Assembly (NCBI GenBank): GCA_963277665.1
Contig: OY728143.1
Coordinates: 536,520,394-536,584,393 of the forward strand
Length of the DNA: 64,000 nt
Source of the DNA: Viscum album
Lineage: Eukaryota; Streptophyta; Magnoliopsida; Santalales; Viscaceae
Direction: 5' to 3'
Shown: positions 58,561 to 64,000 of the stretch, piece after piece
Layout of the letters: each line of letters opens with the position of its first letter
Position numbering within the stretch: the first letter of the stretch is position 1
Notes under the pieces: model-generated
What the model was told of the DNA's origin: nothing
What the model saw: only the letters and a program-made list of their open reading frames with translations
The model's database searches: none
Translations under genes and position numbers: made by a program

Positions 58561-58999
58561 ACTTTCATAACTTAGAAAAAATTTAGTAAAATTTTGATGC
58601 ATGTGATCGAGATATATTATAACACTATGAAAAAATTTCTATGGAAAATATGTTAAAATAAAATTTGGATCTTGAATTTAGTGAGTAATCTGATTTGGAT
58701 AGTAATGAAGAAAAGTTTGATTATGAACATAAAATTGAGAAATTTTCAAATTTTCACAGTCAATTTAAGACACAAGTTAAACTCATTGGTATTACTATAA
58801 CTATCCTTATTGTAAATAAGCACGATAAATTAAGTTAAAACCACTTCCATCACACATAAAATATTTTTTTTAGTGATAACTCTTTATTGCTAGTCACTAT
58901 TTATTCTAAACTAGATAACAAAAGAGTAAAATATTTTACCCGTGTTGATGAAATAAAAAAATACCAAAGGATGAACCATTTTATAAATAAAACAGATTA

Positions 59000-60260
59000 T
59001 TCCTTCATTTTATATGAATATGATCCATATGGAACTTTATCATAAACTGAAAGTTGAGGGTCATATAAGGTGAAATAAGAAAACTAAAAATGTTGTGCGA
59101 GAAGAGGTAATCAAGAAGCTAGATGAATGAATAATTTATCTTATTTATAATATTTCCGGGGTTAGTTTAGTCAATGTATTTACCAATAATGGTTGAATAA
59201 CTATTGTTAATAATTATGAAAGGGAACAAATTTATGTTATAAAAGCCACATAGTGGAGTATTTTTATCAATTATAGAAAGTTAAGCACTCTAACTAGAAA
59301 TGAAAATTTTCTAATTCTATTTTTATATAAAATTATTGAGAGGATACTTGTAAGTGATTTTTTATTATTTTATGGATGGGTATCATAGTTTAAACAATAT
59401 TCCTATTTTACTAGAGGATCTTGGGGAATCCTATTTTAGATGCCCTTTTGGGATATTTTCTTACATATGAATTCCCTTTGTCTTTTGTGGTGATCTGACT
59501 TCCTTTCAAAGATTTATGATGTAAATAAATTCATACATTATTCATAGGATCATTGGGGTTCTCATTGATGAAATTTCCATTGTTGGTAGAAGTTTTGAGA
59601 GTTTTTTTTAGAAAATATAGAACTAGTTTTGGAAGGGTTACAAGAATCCAATATTTCTATTAATTAGAAAAAAGTCAGTTTATTGTTATCTAAGACATTG
59701 TTCCTGGTCACTAGTTTTCTAGGAGAGGCATAAAGTTTGATAATTAATATTGAGGTTAATCAGAAGTTACCTGCTCCTGTTAATGTTAAAGGCATTATAA
59801 TTTTTCTAGTCTATGTTGGTTTTTAGTGACGATTCATAGCAAAGTATTTTAAAACAACTAATCATATTTTCTCACTATTAGAGAAAGATAAACCATTATT
59901 TTTTCATGGAAAATTATTTAATATTTTTATTTTCTCAAGGGTACACTCACTTCATATCCCATCATCAATAAACCTTATTATAAGTTTCCATTTGAACTTA
60001 TATGGGATGCTAGTGATGTGGCTGTTGGAGTAGTTTTAGGACAAAGGAAAGATAATAAATTTGTTACACTACACTATGCACTTCAGTTTCTAGATAATGA
60101 TCAAATAATTACTCTAAAACTTATAATTAGTTTTTGGATATTGTGTTTTCTCTAGAAAATTTATTATATTATCTAATTGGTTTTAAATTCATAGTTTGTA
60201 CGTACTATTCTACCTTGAAATACTTTCTGTCCAAAAAAGAAGAAAAAATCAGGTTGATTA
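59000..60260 (+). pseudogene. Athila(+) RT and RNase H, heavily decayed
   Basis: RT entry traces: VREEVIKKLDE, GVSLVNVFTNN, INYRKLSTLTRNENF (about 59265-59320). The catalytic box is not legible. The RNase H junction VNVKGIIIFLVYVGF.RRFI (59780-59842) then LLEKDKPFFF is clear and in the same order as the VRSFL..AG.YRRFIK block of Athila(-). Many stops. Placement rests on order and on these islands. Confidence 0.6.
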
Positions 60261-60599
60261 AATTGATAATTTTTCTATAAGAATTTGATTTATAAATCAA
60301 AGATAATTATGGTGCTAAAAATTCAATGGTCTATAATTTTACTAGATTTTTATGGTACAAAAACTAATTATCCTGACAAGATAAATTCTTCATTTCCAAA
60401 TGAGAAACTATATATTATTTCAGTTAAACATTCTTCTTGGTATACAAAATTTTCAAATTTATTAATAGATAGTGTCATTTCCAAATATTTCACCAATAAT
60501 AAAATGAATAAATTTATTATTGAAATAAAATATTACTTTTGGAATAACCCTCTCCTATTTATAATGCATGTTAATTGTATTATTTTAATGCGTGTACCT

Positions 60600-61690
60600 G
60601 AATAAGAGATTCCATCTATTCTGTAAAATTTTCATTTTTCACCTTGTTGAGGTCATCATAGAGAATAAAGGATATCCCAAAAGGTCATTTAATATAGATT
60701 TTATTATCCTTCCTTGTTTAAAGAAGGTATAAACTTAGTTTTTGGTTGTGAAAAGTTTCATATATTAAGTAATGTTGGTGGAAATCAATATTTTCATCAT
60801 AATGGAATTTTAGAAGTTTCAAATTTTGATGTTTGGGGCTTAGAATTTATGTAACCATTTTTATATTCACATCAGAATTATTATATCTTTGTGGATGTAG
60901 ATTATATTTACAATTGGGTGGAATCAGTTGAACTCCATAATAATAAAACTAATAGTGTGATCAAATCCATCAAGAAGAAAATCATTTTTAGATTTGGGGT
61001 GCTAAAAGATTTTATCACTGATAATGGAACCCTATTTAAAAACTATTAGTTCAAATATTTTATGGAGAACTATGGATGAATTTATAGAACTAGAACTTCT
61101 GATCATCCATAATATAGTGGAAAAGTTGAAATTTCAAACAGGGAGTTGAAACTGATTTTAGAGAAAACTATTTCTAGTTCTAAGAGAGGCTGATATTTTA
61201 TGCTTGATGAGGATTTATGGGTATATGTAACTTCCTTAAGAAACCACATAATAATGTCACAATATGGACTTATTTTTGGGAAATATTATCACCTACCCAT
61301 TGATATTCAACAACAATCTTGTTTGGGTTGTGAAGACCATGTAATTTGATTTTAAGACTCCTAGAGAGATAAGATTACTTGAGATGAGTGAGCTAGATGA
61401 GATCAGGAGAGTGTCATATGTTAATTCTTGGATTTATAGAGGGAGGGATAAAGTATTTCATGATTCCATAATTTAAGATATAGAATTAATGGTAAATTAT
61501 AAGGTATTATCTTTAATTATAGGGTTAAATTATTTTCAGGAAAATTGAAATCCAAGTGGTTTAGTCCTTTCACCACTCTCTAAGTGCTTAAAAATTGAGC
61601 TTTTGAAATTATTAGAGGAGAAAATATAACAATTTTAGTTAGCGTACATATAATCCAATATTTTTTAAGGATACGCTAAGGTATTAGAGG
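60600..61690 (+). pseudogene. Athila(+) integrase, decayed
   Basis: YNWVESVELHNNKTN (about 60905), FRFGVLKDFITDNGTLFKN (60990-61045), SDHPxYSGKVEISNRELKLI (about 61099-61160) and the C-terminal KLFSGKLKSKWFSPFTT (about 61524-61580), the family's LFPGKLKSRWSGPF-type motif. The Asp in ITDNG and the Glu in EISNRE remain; stops interrupt at several places. It corresponds position by position to the antisense integrase at 19513-20700. Confidence 0.8.
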
Positions 61691-61699
61691 CTTCTTTAT

Positions 61700-63441
61700 T
61701 CTTAAAAATCTAGAAACCATTGAATCTGGATGAAGACTATAAATTTAGTGTTTCATGGGTGGAAAACCGTGGTTCTTATGTTGTGTTCTTTGTTTTGAAT
61801 AATAATAATAATAATTTTCTTTATTTCATAATCTCACTTGTTCTATGTTGTTTTAGGAATGGTTGACACTATTGTATAACACCGCATTATAAGAACTTCA
61901 AATACTTTTGGATTGGAATTCTAATATTTTCCATTAAAAAATGATCAGTTAGTGGGATCTTTTAGAATTAAACTTCCCTTAAAATTTTCTCGAGTTATAA
62001 TCATTTGTGAACCTTTAATTATAAAGTCTAAATTTTTATATTTTTATTCTATAGGTGTTATTAATTTATGAGTACATAACTTTACTCAAAGCATTAAGGG
62101 GAGTGTTGGAATGAATTAAATTGGTCAAATATTCTTTATCAGGGGAGTATTATTTTTCTATGTATTTTAAATAATTTTTATTTTCAACATTTCTGCAAAC
62201 TTCCTTGATAATAGTTTTTAATTTTAATGGTATTAATCTTTGGAATTAAGCATGGGGTAAATTTCACTATTTTAAGACTTTTTACATTTGTAAATTGTGT
62301 TTCATGTTTTGGGTATTAGTTTTGGGTTAATTATTTATCATTTAAAATTATTATAAACTTTCTTGAAATCTTATTGACACCCTCTAATGTTTGAACAACC
62401 TATTTAATTTTGAGTGTATTTTCACTATATTGATATTTTTTGGAATCAATCTTTAATTGAGCACTAATATGTGTCTCCAAAATAAAAAAGGGGCATGTAC
62501 ATTTTGAAATATATTTTTTAATATAGAAGGAAATTATGGAAACATGTGTTTGAACTAAATTTACCCCTTAAACATGTTTTTAAACTAATGAAGTTATAAA
62601 ATTTGGTTGTGCTTAATTTTCTCAAATTATTTTTCCTACTTTAAAATTCAATATTGGGGATAATTTTTAGTTTTTAGTGTGGGGGAGGAGGAATTTATTT
62701 GGGTCAACTATATTAACTGATGCACACATGAAAAGCCCTTAAAAACATTCCAATTGGTTGTTTTTTAAGATTCTACATTCATTTTTAGTGGTTTATTTTT
62801 TTATGTGTTAATATTGTGATGCCATTTTTAGGAGGTTAATCTTTATTAATCCATATATTTAACTATGAACATAATTTTTATTTACTCCTATTAAATAATT
62901 TGTTTTAGGATAAATTTGCGAAAAATGTTGTACAACTACCATTGGATTTAAAATTTTTTGGTTTAAAGTAAACTCATAAGATATGCATCCAAATGGGATA
63001 TGTAATAAAAATCCCAATCCAGGTTGAGCCTCTATTTTTTCTTCATTTCATTCATTTATTATTTCAACTATGATGAGTTATTTATGTATCCTTGTATTTA
63101 TTATGTTTTCTCTTCCAATGGAGTGTCTATTTATTATGACTTTTAATTATTTTAGTTATCTTACCAAGAGGTAAATGGAACTTCAGAATTTTTGTTTCGA
63201 TGAAAATTAATTTTTGTTTAATTCTTTTCAAAATTTTAATTTTAAAACTTTTTTTCAAAATAATAAACCAATTTTTCACAAAAAAAATTTAATTTTAAGG
63301 GCTCAATCACATTTTCAACTTTAGAGATTCCATGGGGAAAAATTTATTTTAAGTATAATTCTTTGTGGAATTCTAATTTTTCCCAGTTAAATTTATTATT
63401 TTACAGTGAAATTGAATAAATAATTTCTTAACAATAATTAA
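61700..63441. other. 3' spacer of Athila(+), no env-like gene seen
   Basis: AT-rich. Contains an (AAT)n run at about 61797-61816 and a TAGTGTGGGGGAGGAG motif at 62675-62690 that matches the one in the other Athila. A purine-rich CATGGGGAAAAA near 63331 could be the remains of the polypurine tract, though it is about 110 bp from the LTR. Confidence 0.5.
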
Positions 63442-64000
63442 TGATTTAATTTGGGATAATTTTATGGGGAATTTCTTCATGTATTTTTCTACATTGTTTT
63501 TTTAATTTATATTTATCATTAAAATTGTTTTTCATGCGTTATAATTTATTTGTTATTAATTAGTAGATTATTGATTATTAATGTGTGAATTTTGATAGTG
63601 TGAAGGGATTTGTATTATTTTTTGTTTCATCATATTACTTTATTTTAGAATATTTATTTTAGGTTATATAATTTAATCTTTTTGATTGGTGTATTTTATT
63701 TTTTGTTCATCTATTTATTTTTGATTTTATTTATATTATTAATGTTTTATATTTTATTTTAATATATCATTTTAATGATTTTTTATTTTTTATGCATCAC
63801 TAATATATATTTTTTATTTTATTTTTATCGTTTATGATAAATGGTTGGAAGTATCTCCCATTTTAGGTATTATTCATGTAATATAATTTGGTGAAGGGCA
63901 ACACATAAGAGAAATTTCACTAGTCCGTAAAAGAATTAGAAGGGTAGCATATAAGTAATTTTTTGAAAGTTGCATAAAATAATACCTCTTAAATTCCCAT
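63442..64000 (+). repeat. 3' LTR of Athila(+), left part
   Basis: Homologous to 53751 onward, cut by the window edge. The start is placed at TGATTTAATTTGGG (63442), but TGGGGAATTTC at 63465 is also possible because the sister LTR has a length difference there. Confidence 0.7.

Larger units (their letters stand above)
53751..64000 (+). mobile_element. Athila-lineage Ty3/gypsy element, sense strand, decayed, runs off window
   Basis: The 5' LTR starts TGATGTGGAATTT at 53751; a homologous 3' LTR starts near 63442 (TGATTTAATTTGGG) and continues past 64000. In between, gag, protease, RT/RNase H and integrase remnants follow in order on the plus strand, with the Athila integrase tail motif. Every domain carries many stops and shifts, so this copy is older than the nested elements to the left. 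It interrupts a copia RT. The left target pentamer would be GCAAC (53746-53750); the right copy is outside the window. Confidence 0.82.

Noticed and set aside
60285..60605. 106-codon plus-strand frame as a gene
   Set aside because: Lies between RNase H and integrase of the decayed Athila(+) and reads as a linker remnant without recognisable motif.

Overview
This window is intergenic plant nuclear DNA, very AT-rich and built almost wholly of transposable elements and their debris. I found no host protein-coding gene, rRNA gene or convincing functional tRNA gene. An angiosperm genome is indicated by Tekay/Del-type chromoviruses with a C-terminal chromodomain, two Athila-lineage Ty3/gypsy elements, Tork/Angela-like Ty1/copia remnants, a plant-type LINE RNase H fragment, two CACTA transposon ends and several satellites. 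I cannot name the species.

Layout. 1-2061 is the right end of a CACTA transposon carrying a 183-bp tandem satellite. 2536-38886 reads as a second CACTA transposon, swollen by nested insertions. Inside it sits an antisense Athila element (about 4306-38718). Its outer LTR carries a ~1.1 kb array of a 10-bp repeat and is also split by an old antisense Tekay-like element that has 4.6 kb LTRs but no pol (5839-17371, target duplication aaaag). Its gag is split by a young antisense Tekay chromovirus (24223-36301, target duplication gaatc, LTRs about 2% different). That young element is the only one with long open reading frames: gag-pro-RT-RNaseH-IN-chromodomain, broken by one frameshift and two stops. 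To the right are an LTR fragment ending at 39984, a decayed antisense chromovirus cut off inside its RNase H (39988-43078) with part of its LTR, an antisense copia LTR with leader (to 45558), a probable solo LTR (45572-47518, target duplication aatta), a LINE RNase H remnant (48366-48755), and a sense-strand copia (about 49190-53750). A second Athila element enters that copia just after its YMDD motif (53751 to the window end).

Inferred order of events: decayed chromovirus and copia first, then the LTR element ending at 39984, then CACTA-2, then Athila(-), then the pol-less Tekay, and last the young Tekay. The two Tekay-like elements share LTR termini, initiator-Met primer site, polypurine tract, zinc-knuckle layout and an iterated CGTACG-containing LTR motif. 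They could be an autonomous and a non-autonomous relative. All coordinates of decayed elements are read by eye and approximate unless a target duplication fixes them.
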